Below, piece by piece: positions 56,601 through 64,000 of a stretch of 64,000 nt of DNA; position 1 is the stretch's first letter, and the number at the start of each line of letters is the position of its first letter. Below the pieces are notes generated by a model. The model was given only the letters and a program-made list of their open reading frames with translations. It had not been told where the DNA came from and did not search any database. The position numbers were made by a program, and so were the translations under genes. Source of the DNA: Diadema setosum (taxonomy: Eukaryota > Echinodermata > Echinoidea > Diadematoida > Diadematidae); NCBI GenBank assembly GCA_033980235.1, contig CM067067.1, forward strand, positions 4,287,289-4,351,288. Direction: 5' to 3'.

Positions 56601-59600
56601 TATGTACTTATCTACCCAAATGTAAAAAAAAATAACGTAGAGCAAGGAACGTATGCTGCCTGAATGCTTTATTCTTTGATCCTGAACTGCTGAAAATATA
56701 TCTCAAAATGCTAAACGCTGTAAAGTACCACATGATTTCATTCATATACACGTACACAGAACTGCAATCACAGGCATTGTGAAGTGATACAACTCCCTGT
56801 ACATTGATTCTTTAATATTTCTCGAAGTCAGAACCTCTCTTCTTGGTGATTATTGTTGCATTTGATTGGATTTTCCTTTGACTCTCACGAAAGCTTCTAC
56901 AAGAAAATCTCGCTGGCTCCATGGCGCAGGCCGAAAGCTACAAGACCAGACTTGCAGAGCTGAAGGCGGAAAACGAAGAGTGGAAGAATGAAGTCGAATG
57001 TAGAATTACAACTTGTGAGGTAAATACTTATCTGAAAAGAAGGCTACAGCGCGTTTCTTTGCATAAACCAGAATATTGTATCGTACTTGTAGAAGCCAAT
57101 TTTGAAATGGACCCAAAAGAAGACTTATTTCCTTTGAATGTTTAAGTCAAGAGTGACAGAATCCGATCTGAAATTATACTCTTCATTGCACAAAATGATA
57201 CCATACCAAGTGATGTTGATCCCTTTCTTGCAAGTTGCATCGTGTGTGTCAACCTTTCTGATTTTTGGTGAGATATCTTCTGAATATTTTGCCTTTGCTT
57301 CCACCGTTGCCTTTGTTACACCATGGTTACATTCTGGCAATAGGAGCATACTAAGAGTATCACACTAATCTTCTCTCATCTGCCATCATAATCTAGGCAT
57401 TTAGCATAAAAATTCTCTGGTTGATTATACACGAGGTCGTAGTGAAAGACACATTTTAGTTAACTTTTGTCTCCTCGCTGTTTTTTTTTTTCTTCAATCA
57501 ACAGCATGTTCTACTTCTTCTGCTCCGTATCTCTCCCCCACCTCTCTATTAATCCCATCTACTCACTACTCTATCCTCCAATCCCAGGTGATGGAAGAAA
57601 ACGTGAAGAAGTTCCAGGAGCTAACTGATGCTCTCGAGGCCCAGGCTGCAGAGGCCGAGACAAGGGAGATGGAAGTGGCGGAAGAACTCGAGGTACGCAT
57701 GACGAAGTAAAACTATCAAACGAAGCTTGCGCGCACGCAAAACAGGCAAATGAACAAATAAATGGCACCATCAAAAGTCAGTTTGATTCAGTCCTTGAAG
57801 GCAATTTCAACGCAAATTTTTTGGTAGTCCGCGCGTGTTGGTCGAAGATTGCGAAGTTGTAAAAGCGGCGGATAGAGGGCATAACAAATTGGCTGATTTT
57901 ACGCGCGCTACTTGATAGGCACAAGGTTGTCTGTGTTTATAAGCGAAGAGCCTCATGAAATGTTATTTCAGTTGGTATGCATATAGTCTCATAAAGTCTC
58001 TCTTCAAGGTTTTGTCATGAATTCTAGCATTCTGTAGTACCTTCTGGATGTGTTTTTATCATGACTTTTATCATCTTCGTTCATGAGTAGCAGCGAGCCA
58101 TTTTGCGAAAATTACATTTTACAATGACACACTCTGAAAAGAAATTCTAGACAATCTCCACCCGACATGTGATAATAAACTCAAGTGTGAGGTGCGCTTA
58201 TACGTAGCCAAAGTCATTCAAAAGCGACGAGAGATACACGCACATGGTTAATTTCCACATTGTCCCATAACATAAAATCATGGCAGTCAATCTTGTTTTC
58301 TTCTTCTTCTTCTTCTTCTTCTTCTTGAAGTTTAGACTTAACGCAGAGTTTAACTTTGAAGTTCTTGATGATGCTTACCCAGGTAAAGATAAGAATCAAA
58401 TTAAATTTGTACTCACCTGCATGTACACGATTAGAGTCATACTAATAATGAAAAGGCATTATAATGGTAGCGGAGAAACTTGCCGTATCGTAAACACCAT
58501 GATCGTCTCTTCCGTTGCAGCACATGAAAGCCTCACTGACGGAGGCCGCGGTCCAGTTCGGCCTGGTGTCGGTAGAGGGTGAGGAGGTTACCCCCGGAGG
58601 CTTGTGCCGGGAGTTTGGAGAAATGAAGCAGCGCCACACCCTACTCCAGAGTGAGATGGACGACTTAAAGAGGGCTAAGATATTATTCGAAGATATGGTT
58701 AGCCTTCATTAATTTCCTGCCTCATGTTTTTATTCGTTAGTCCGTATCATGTCCATGCTTTTGTCATCATGCGAAATCTTTGTTGAGTAACAAGAACAAC
58801 TGATGATATAATTTGTTCTGTAAGTTCAACTGCAAAGTGACAGTCCGTTTCAATGTTATAACCGAGTCATATTCCCTGGGGTTTATACCTAATGATAATA
58901 CAGTAATGGTAATAGCGTACCACACTTTCCCTCCTGTACTGTAGTCAATCTGCACTTTGTAATGTATGCTCGTTTATTCACTGGCATCAAATTAAAGATA
59001 GCCATTGGTTTGAAGAGACGCAGTAGCCTACTCAAAAGAAGGTGTTGATTATTAGAGCCCTCTATATCTGTGAAATCGACAATGATGTTCCTTGTGCTAT
59101 AGATTGGGTCATTGTGAATGACCATGACTCCTGAGTGAATGAACACTTGAACCTTAAACACGTGGAGCATGGAAAGACGTCATTACTGATGAAATATGTC
59201 AATCATCGCCTCACTTCTAATGAGACCACTACATCACATGATCACTGCATCTATTTACATCATTGTCATAAGAAGCTTAGCATGCTGTGTTTGGCTGCAG
59301 TCGATGTTATCTGACAGAATTCAAACCTACTATCCTCTCTTTCTTCACTTTCTCTTTATATCAAGATGAAGATTTGTGCTCCTGACATCGACGGGTCAGA
59401 TGATATCAAAAGCTACGACGGGTAAGGAAGAGGATCACTCTTTGACTGATTACTGCTGATGATGAAAAAAAAATGTTCCGATTTGATTCGATGTCACTGA
59501 ATTCTTATTGGTGTGGTTTGGTTCGAGAGTCACTGGCGATTAAGATATACGAGTAAATAGTTGAATTTATTTTGTATGTGTATTTATGTACTAAATTTTA

Positions 59601-61302
59601 GTAAAGTGACGGTGCCATTTTAGTTCTGATATAATACAAGGAGAGTATCATGTTTACACAATGAGTAATGTTATCTAAGATATCTGATCATAATTATAAT
59701 CCGTGGAAGAGCATTATTTCTTCAAATTGGAAAAATGTTTAAAGTAGAGAAATCAGGGTATTTGATCTTTTTGTCCTCTATCCCTGCAGAGACCATGAAG
59801 AGCTCGGGACGAACTTTGTGAAGGACCTGATCAGCTCTCTAAGGTTCAGAAACTATCGACAGGAAGTGATGATAAAAACATTGCGTTACCACCTGACTGT
59901 GTGAGTAGAACCTAGTTGCTTCATCCCATAATCTCTGACCCCTGTCATTTCTCGTCACACTGTGCATCGCTTTGCGATCTTCTGTTTTACGAAATTGAAT
60001 ACAGAACTAATCAAACGAGTCTTGATTTCACGGAGACGACTTCACTACCAGTATCCCTGTATTGACCGGTAGGAGCGGTCGAATGCTCATTGCAGATAGA
60101 AAGCATGAAGAGATTCCAGGCAGTGTCAGCATTATGAAGATATGACGACTGTAAAACTTCAACCATGGAGAGCAACGAACAACTAGTTTTGAATAAGAAA
60201 TTAGCTATTCACTAACTGATTAGCAAGTGTCTTTGTTTAGTTGTCTTTTATACTATCCTTGTTGATATTTTGAATTGTAGAGAAGAATGTCCTCATCTGA
60301 TGAAGACATCAATTCTATTTCTGTTCCTGCAGTTTCCACAAGGACATCTTGGCACAGCGAGGTTCCCTCTACACTGACATGAGTTACGTCGACAGGGCTG
60401 TGGTGGAAAAACTTAGCTCTCTTGAAGACATCACTACCATCCACTCTGATGAACTCTCACCCTGGATTGGAAAGCCAGCCAACAATGAGGGCGGGCTTCT
60501 CCTTGGACAGGGCTCGTTTGGGAAGGTCTTCCTCAAGCGCTATCGAGGAGCTGCAGTGGCGGTCAAGGTACCGTACTGCAAACCTGTCGACAGGAAGGAC
60601 GATGACGAGGATGACGAGAAAATACAAGCGCGGAGAAAGATGAACCACGCCCGCACAATCATGGAGGCTCGAGTTCATCTTTTCTTCGATGGTCATCCGT
60701 CCTTCCCAAAGCTACACGGCATCGTTGATGTCTGCGGCTCTCCGTCACTCGTCATCGAGTTCCTGGGCGATAAGTCCACTGCAGAGGTTCATTCCCTCAG
60801 TCATGCCGTCAGACTTAAAACGCCTTCGCTCTCACCTGATGCTTGGTTTGACATCGTCTCAGACATCACCAATGGGGTTAAAGCCCTGCATGAGAAGGGA
60901 CTGCTTCACAATGACCTGAAATCCAACAACATTCTCCTGCAGTGGGACCAAGACGAGGCTCACTGGCGGGGAGTCATCATCGACTTGGGCCGAGTCTCCA
61001 CCACCATTCTGCCGCTCAGACAGCGCAGCGTGCCCAAAGAAGAGCAGGAGGCTTACAGGAAGGGCGCCGTCTATCAGCATCTGGCGCCGGAGCACATTTT
61101 GGACTTGGAGCCCACCACTATCCTTACTGACATCTTCTCCCTCGGCAAGCTACTGGGTCAGATCGCTGGTGTTGTCCGCAACAAAATTCTGCTGGATCTG
61201 GCAGCGGAAATGACGTCATTAAAGCCATATCTCCGACCCTCATGGAAGCAGATCGACAAGGCCATAAAGAAGGCTAAACAAAAAATTCGCACTCAAGTCT
61301 AA
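47500..61302 (+). CDS. Coiled-coil protein kinase, 21 coding exons, 1109 residues
   Basis: I do not recognise this gene. All 21 coding exons end in GT, start after AG and agree in phase; the first 17 junctions are phase 0. Layout by residue: 1-50 basic N-terminus; 51-189 three tandem ~46-residue helical repeats, one per exon; 190-258 linker; 259-672 coiled-coil array of eleven exon modules of 35, 36 or 42 residues; 673-731 a diverged fourth helical repeat; 732-835 linker; ~837-1109 kinase domain. Kinase residues present: GQGSFG (845-850), Lys865, Glu898, Asp981 in HNDLKSNN, Asn986, Asp1004 in DLG, APE (1038-1040), Asp1053, Arg1088. It is therefore probably an active, non-RD kinase. No signal peptide or membrane segment, so cytoplasmic, perhaps a self-assembling scaffold kinase (inference). 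Extra small phase-0 exons could be missed, for example in 52997-54085. Confidence 0.85.
47650..49037 (+). other. Intron 1 of the kinase coding region
   Basis: 1.39 kb. Contains the foldback MITE at 47724-48097 and a chance 125-codon frame (48660-49037) that stops exactly at the acceptor. Confidence 0.8.
47724..48097. mobile_element. Foldback MITE (TCAAAGGGAT termini)
   Basis: Ends tcaaagggataatatagttt and its near-inverse (accataccatccctttga). Inverted similarity runs through most of the length (gttttgaaatgactgagata against gatatctcagccatttcaaa), centred on a gtgggacccac palindrome. No coding sequence. Confidence 0.7.
49038..49178 (+). CDS. Kinase gene coding exon 2 (51-97), helical repeat 1
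   Basis: 47 codons. Pattern LLKFLRETCDLGLTTTPADT then VCKLQHRM, followed by a basic helix. Aligns with exons 3 and 4 on LL...E..DLG....P..V...L...M. Donor CGG|GTAAGA. Confidence 0.85.
49712..49846 (+). CDS. Kinase gene coding exon 3 (98-142), helical repeat 2
   Basis: 45 codons, DHNVLLFAAQEALDLGPEVN then PVQVSHALKSHMK. Acceptor ctttgaag, donor AAG|GTAACT. Confidence 0.85.
50118..50258 (+). CDS. Kinase gene coding exon 4 (143-189), helical repeat 3
   Basis: 47 codons, GEDKLLHVCKEIAGVSGHHS then PEGIANFLRSSWSKKQL. Acceptor tgttgccag, donor CAG|GTATAC. Confidence 0.85.
50318..50500 (+). mobile_element. Partial family B element in an intron
   Basis: Begins TTAAAGGACAAGTTCACC and follows the left arm of the 28164 element (gtttgaggaaaatc, agaatttttgaagttt) for about 140 bp; the right arm is missing and the exact end is uncertain. 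Confidence 0.6.
50713..50775 (+). CDS. Kinase gene coding exon 5 (190-210)
   Basis: 21 codons (KLREDLSQVEKDSRPQQESL then M), three heptads long and highly charged. Acceptor ttatttgcag, donor ATG|GTAAGA. Confidence 0.75.
51128..51271 (+). CDS. Kinase gene coding exon 6 (211-258)
   Basis: 48 codons. A short non-helical start (HPAEATVVGTADGQ) leads into a coiled-coil helix (VIRDLEHTCRALKADIDSLN). Acceptor tacctgcag, donor AAG|GTACCC. Confidence 0.85.
51681..51785 (+). CDS. Kinase gene coding exon 7 (259-293), coil module 1
   Basis: 35 codons, five heptads, DLEFREKDQSKRIHELQSET onward. Acceptor ttttacaaag, donor GAG|GTGACC. Confidence 0.85.
51786..52336 (+). other. Intron 7
   Basis: Contains an (AAC)n run near 52046-52066. 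Nothing else. Confidence 0.8.
52337..52444 (+). CDS. Kinase gene coding exon 8 (294-329), coil module 2
   Basis: 36 codons, one residue more than five heptads (a stutter). RISELHVKGVDLEKTNVKLS then NEIE. Acceptor cgtgatag, donor GAG|GTTAGT. Confidence 0.8.
52892..52996 (+). CDS. Kinase gene coding exon 9 (330-364), coil module 3
   Basis: 35 codons, IVEDLNNQLEESRLENDELV then NEIE. Acceptor cttatccccag, donor GAG|GTGAGG. Confidence 0.85.
52997..54085 (+). other. Intron 9
   Basis: 1.09 kb, mostly occupied by the hairpin-ended insertion at 53442-53813. A missed phase-0 exon cannot be excluded. Confidence 0.75.
53442..53813. mobile_element. 352-bp insertion with hairpin ends and 10-bp flanking repeats
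   Basis: AGTCCTACCC flanks both sides (53442-53451, 53804-53813). Near the left end is a perfect 13-bp hairpin, CAGCCGCCACACG / CGTGTGGCGGCTG (53461-53473, 53483-53495). Near the right end is a 9-bp hairpin, GCCGCCAGG / CCTGGCGGC (53765-53773, 53780-53788). Both hairpins are preceded by AACTGCG in the same orientation. No coding content. Confidence 0.65.
54086..54190 (+). CDS. Kinase gene coding exon 10 (365-399), coil module 4
   Basis: 35 codons, EGAMKFEDEVADSLQSSNNL then EFELE; weaker heptad core than its neighbours. Acceptor ctcctctacag, donor GAG|GTAAAG. Confidence 0.85.
54191..54816 (+). other. Intron 10
   Basis: Contains a perfect 17-bp palindrome at 54441-54475 and a T-rich acceptor tract. 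Confidence 0.8.
54441..54475. repeat. Perfect 17-bp inverted repeat with 1-base spacer
   Basis: ttcattgcaactgattg (54441-54457) and its exact inverse (54459-54475). Confidence 0.9.
54817..54921 (+). CDS. Kinase gene coding exon 11 (400-434), coil module 5
   Basis: 35 codons, QVSNLEKKLTDLRQANSNSE then SQLK. Acceptor ttcttacccag, donor AAG|GTTAGA. Confidence 0.85.
55202..55306 (+). CDS. Kinase gene coding exon 12 (435-469), coil module 6
   Basis: 35 codons, RILELGDAVVDLQKQKASLE then SQFQ. Acceptor tgtttacag, donor CAG|GTGTGC. Confidence 0.85.
55386..55511 (+). CDS. Kinase gene coding exon 13 (470-511), coil module 7
   Basis: 42 codons, six heptads; TESLEMDIFTLKEGRDVVIE plus an added heptad ending KEVQ. 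Acceptor ccttccaaag, donor CAG|GTACTG. Confidence 0.85.
55785..55910 (+). CDS. Kinase gene coding exon 14 (512-553), coil module 8
   Basis: 42 codons, NEELQNAIDNFIRERALLSE then QLESSRAEVH. Acceptor atccacag, donor CAC|GTAAGT. Confidence 0.85.
55911..56365 (+). other. Intron 14
   Basis: Contains a 20-bp exact tandem duplication (gccatggtgtcatgttgttt, about 56170-56209). Confidence 0.8.
56366..56491 (+). CDS. Kinase gene coding exon 15 (554-595), coil module 9
   Basis: 42 codons, FSEKLKAQIAEMEIEREGLQ then KQLRDEKRGRL. Acceptor cttcttcacag, donor CTG|GTATGC. Confidence 0.85.
56492..56893 (+). other. Intron 15
   Basis: No feature. Confidence 0.8.
56894..57019 (+). CDS. Kinase gene coding exon 16 (596-637), coil module 10
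   Basis: 42 codons, AESYKTRLAELKAENEEWKN then EVECRITTCE. Acceptor cacgaaag, donor GAG|GTAAAT. Confidence 0.85.
57020..57587 (+). other. Intron 16
   Basis: Pyrimidine-rich near the acceptor. No other feature. Confidence 0.8.
57588..57692 (+). CDS. Kinase gene coding exon 17 (638-672), coil module 11
   Basis: 35 codons, very Glu/Ala rich, LTDALEAQAAEAETREMEVA then EELE. Acceptor ccaatcccag, donor GAG|GTACGC. Confidence 0.85.
57693..58520 (+). other. Intron 17
   Basis: Contains a (TTC)n run at about 58297-58327. Confidence 0.8.
58521..58697 (+). CDS. Kinase gene coding exon 18 (673-731), helical repeat 4
   Basis: 59 codons. SLTEAAVQFGLVSVEGEEVT then PGGLCREFGEMK echoes the LL..A.E.LGL....P..V...L...M pattern of exons 2-4, followed by a coiled-coil helix. 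Acceptor ttccgttgcag, donor ATG|GTTAGC. Confidence 0.85.
58698..59365 (+). other. Intron 18
   Basis: No feature. Confidence 0.75.
59366..59421 (+). CDS. Kinase gene coding exon 19 (732-750)
   Basis: 18 codons plus two bases, acidic (MKICAPDIDGSDDIKSYD). First junction not in phase 0. Donor ACGG|GTAAGG. Confidence 0.75.
59422..59789 (+). other. Intron 19
   Basis: No feature. Confidence 0.75.
59790..59900 (+). CDS. Kinase gene coding exon 20 (750-787)
   Basis: Completes Gly750, 36 codons (DHEELGTNFVKDLISSLRFR... to ...TLRYHLT), then two bases. Helical linker before the kinase. Acceptor ccctgcag, donor CTGT|GTGAGT. Confidence 0.8.
59901..60332 (+). other. Intron 20
   Basis: No feature. Confidence 0.8.
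60333..61302 (+). CDS. Kinase gene coding exon 21 (787-1109), kinase domain
   Basis: One exon holds the whole kinase domain, unlike the finely split coiled coil. Glycine loop GQGSFG, VAVK lysine, an acidic insert after it (DRKDDDEDDEK), αC Glu, HNDLKSNN catalytic loop, IIDLGR in place of DFG, LAPEHI, DIFSLGKLL and RPSW near the end. A Lys-rich C-terminus follows. The catalytic-loop style (HxDLKSxN) resembles TKL or receptor-like kinases. A kinase acquired as one retrocopied exon is a possible origin (inference). Confidence 0.9.
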
Positions 61303-61598
61303 TTCCAAGAGAACAAGACTCGTATAATCCGTGTCAATGATTTCCGAGGTTCTTTCTATGAGAAAATTAGTTAAATTCACATAATGCAAGACTTCAAAGA
61401 GCAAGGAAACGTGTAAGTCACTCGATCAAAAATTGTGACACGCCAAAGCATATCAATGTTTTCTTACATTAGGTTATCTTGCAGATTATGTTTCCATAAT
61501 TTTGAATCTATAAATGGAAAAAAAAAGAACAGAGTCAGGCATCCAAAATTGCGAACTTCTTAAAATTCACATTGAAAAAAAAAAATAAAAAAATCCAA

Positions 61599-61679
61599 GC
61601 GGGAAGGGAGTTGGGGTCACGTGGTCAGAGCTTCTGACTGTGAGCAATTGAAGCGTGACTTCTGCTCACGACAAGAACG
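61599..61679 (+). repeat. tRNA-like repeat, copy 1
   Basis: gcgggaagggag then gtcacgtggtcagagcttct and gactgtgag. It resembles a tRNA D-arm region (GTGGTCAGAGC) and matches 62094-62172. Confidence 0.45.
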
Positions 61680-62093
61680 CAAGAGTGTTTAAAAAGATAC
61701 AGAGAAAAATGTCTTCAAAAGAAATAATGTCGCCAGACAAGGGCCCAGCCAAGTGTACTTTTTTTTTTTTTTTTTTTTGCATTGTACTCATTGTACTCAT
61801 TTGGTACTCCTGATGTCGTGATTTGGGGGCAATGCAGTGACACAAAGTATTCACTGTATTTTACATGTACCACTTCTGGAATACGAAACCTTTCCATGTA
61901 AATACTTTAATGGCTCTATTCGTTTACTGATGGAGTTGGCGAGGAAATAATTGAATGGTTCAGAGATTCCTTCAAAAATAAGGCTAGCTTTCTTTCAGAG
62001 AGGAGTGCTCTGACCACCTCCGTAATGGGAAACTGACCTGCCGATTCCTCTACCGTAAGAATCCGTGTTTCGAGTGAGAAATCTGGGTTCCAG

Positions 62094-62172
62094 GCGGGAA
62101 GGGATTCGGTAGGTCTCGTGGTCAGAGGTCCTGACGCACGTAACGATTCAAGTCGACTTGCATCAGGACGTT
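62094..62172 (+). repeat. tRNA-like repeat, copy 2
   Basis: gcgggaagggattc then gtctcgtggtcagaggtcct, followed ~25 bp later by gattcaagtcg, similar to a Pol III B box. Possibly a tRNA-derived SINE head. Confidence 0.45.
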
Positions 62173-62336
62173 GGACGGGTCATTAAAATTGAGACAAAAG
62201 ATAATTTACTCGTGGAAAGATGATGGCGCAAAAACCGTGCTTCAATAATGGTGGTCACTTTCTTGAAGTGTATAAGTCAATACCAGATCCTAGTGTTATC
62301 TATTTTCATGGAAATATTATATAGAATGTACCCCTA

Positions 62337-62342
62337 AATAAA
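62337..62342 (+). terminator. Candidate polyadenylation signal of the kinase gene
   Basis: AATAAA about 1.03 kb after the stop. T/GT-rich sequence follows at 62360-62425. Confidence 0.4.
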
Positions 62343-63892
62343 TTTGTATGAATAATACTCTTACTTTTTATGCTTTCTATGGTGTTCCTTTTGTGTGTAT
62401 GTGTGCAAATGTGTGAGTTTGTGTGTTACTATAAAAAATGGTCTTTACAGAGGTATATAGATGCCCGAAATTTTGCTCTTTGTTTTCATTCACAAAGTCA
62501 TGTACATTGCAACACGTATAGTAACAGTAATTAGCACGAACACAAATACACTCCTACTAAAACCCTTTCCTACGTAATAGTCCATATTTTGTGTTCATGT
62601 CAGTAGACACTCCAGAACTCTCCTCAATGCACCTCGCTATCCATTTTTCAAAAGCGCCATCTTGCGGTTTGTTCTATTTATCGTTTCTCTTTGAAATTAT
62701 ATACACAAGTAATCGTTCTGTTGAAAGTGTTATCACACTGCACTTCGCGTGCACTTAACACATTTGCAGGCAGCTTTAGTGGCCAGATTATGGTTAATCA
62801 TAGAGGATTTTGTGCATTGCGGGCGATGTTGTCAACGGGTTTAGAATTACATTATTCATTTTATACACATTTTGTGGCAGATTACATGAGCTTTATCTAA
62901 ATCCATAGAGCGCATGGACATAATCAGGAATATTGTATGAGAAAAGTTTGTCTTGCGTATCACGTATATGACAAGCCATGTATGACAAGTTAAAATAAAC
63001 ATGACGACGCGAGATCTCTTCAGCATGTCCCTTGCACAGTTATTAAAAGCTTAATATACCCTTCACAACCAACCACTCTATAATCATCAACTTAAACTCA
63101 AATAAAGCTATGCATACCAACTTGAATATGAGATAGGCCGTATGGTTGTATGTGAGCGCTATCAACTACTGAGATTGAATTTTTATAAGAGCATCGTGTT
63201 TTTTTATGTCTGACTACGGATTCATGCATTTTGCCGTAAAGTTGCCTCTGAGTAAATGCATTGCCCACTCGTGCACATAGTTGTCTGTATTGTGCACTCA
63301 CCATTTGAGAGTACAATCTCAATGAGTCATAAAAGTAGATTGGAGCCAAGGAACAAAATGGAATGTAAATCATTGTCATTGTTGTACTCCAGCTTCTGCA
63401 CAATATTCCTCTGAAAAATTGGGCAATAGATACTACCTAACCCTACAAAATATAAAGTCATCCGTCGTCAGCAGATTATAACCGACGCTATAAGAAATTG
63501 CACTGGTTTGTGATCCCCTCGGAGGTATAGAATAAAACACATTATACTGAATCACGTTGCTGACGCTTTATGCGCTTAAAGAATTGTCCTTGATAAAACA
63601 CTAACGATAACATGATGCAAAGTGTAGTTGCAGCACTAGCTAGCCACGAGGTTCTCTCCAAAATAATCTGAGAGTAATCAAGGTAAGTGACAATTCACCT
63701 GTGTGGAAATCAAACAAGTACCGTCATGAGCATTTGATAGGAGCTGGCGGCAGTGCAGTACAATTTTAGTCAACCTGCACACTGGGCTAACACGTCATGT
63801 CAAACCGGCACACCGTCACGCAAGGGGTGCGGCTTCGAGAAAATAGAGTGCGGAATGTTGAGTAAATACAGCGAGCGGATACAGAGTGATTG
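62343..63892. other. Intergenic, right flank
   Basis: AT-rich. No supported gene. CpG content rises from about 63720 on. Confidence 0.5.
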
Positions 63893-63900
63893 TATAAAAG
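63893..63900 (+). promoter_or_regulatory. TATA-box candidate
   Basis: TATAAAAG followed by gg, in a locally CpG-richer tract (63780-63870) with an acgtca site upstream at about 63792. It could serve a plus-strand gene starting beyond the window. Confidence 0.25.
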
Positions 63901-64000
63901 GGATATGCTTTATGCAATGAATACCAATGTAAGCAGTGCGTGAGCAAATGGAATTCCATACCCACGCCCAAGAAACAGTTATATTACAAACGCAAAATTC

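Larger units (their letters stand above)
61303..62342 (+). other. Probable 3'UTR of the coiled-coil kinase gene
   Basis: No coding sequence. AATAAA at 62337-62342 is a candidate polyadenylation signal. Two tRNA-like repeats lie inside. A poly-T run is at about 61759-61779. Confidence 0.45.

Noticed and set aside
1..64000. CRISPR arrays, operons, rRNA or plasmid features
   Set aside because: None seen; the sequence is eukaryotic with spliceosomal introns and dense interspersed repeats.

Overview
The window looks like a stretch of nuclear genome from a marine invertebrate deuterostome, most likely an echinoderm. This is inferred from AT-rich DNA (GC roughly in the mid-thirties by eye), small exons in large introns with GT/AG junctions, dense non-autonomous DNA elements, an L2/CR1/jockey-like retrotransposon and a DIPK2 gene. 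No bacterial or organellar features are seen. The species cannot be fixed from the sequence alone.

Two plus-strand protein genes can be built exon by exon. (1) Exons at 11366-11510, 12034-12340, 29512-29742 and 38421-38611 join in phase and encode the C-terminal ~290 residues of a DIPK2 (divergent protein kinase domain 2; DIA1/C3orf58-like) secretory-pathway pseudokinase-like protein. Its N-terminal exon(s) were not found. The gene has huge introns (17 kb and 8.7 kb) and apparently a long 3'UTR ending near 42.2 kb. (2) From 47499 to 61302, one likely 5'UTR exon and 21 coding exons, with phases matching at every junction, give a 1109-residue protein. Its order is: basic N-terminus, three tandem ~46-residue helical repeats (one per exon), an array of 35- or 42-residue coiled-coil modules (one per exon), a fourth diverged helical repeat, and a C-terminal kinase domain that keeps all catalytic residues but has HND and DLG in place of HRD and DFG. 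I do not recognise this protein; it is the most interesting item here.

Layout: 1-11 kb is repeat-rich, with TTAA-flanked MITEs (two with nested insertions) and a tandem Helentron/HINE-like element at 7.8-9.95 kb packed with AGGTCA direct repeats. 11.3-38.6 kb is the DIPK2 gene. Its big intron holds a 758-bp TIR element, two long-TIR TTAA elements, a CpG-rich tract at 18.1-20.8 kb and several exon-like islands. 38.6-42.2 kb is probable 3'UTR with a recent tandem duplication around a LINE tail. 43.1-46.7 kb is a 5'-truncated, frameshifted non-LTR retrotransposon on the minus strand. 46.98-47.3 kb is a candidate promoter with three TGACGT-type and two CCAAT-type sites. 47.5-61.3 kb is the coiled-coil kinase gene. 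61.3-64 kb is 3' flank with tRNA-like repeats and a TATA-box candidate near the right edge.

The two genes show no obvious functional link. Family names come from motif recognition and memory of family members, not from a search.
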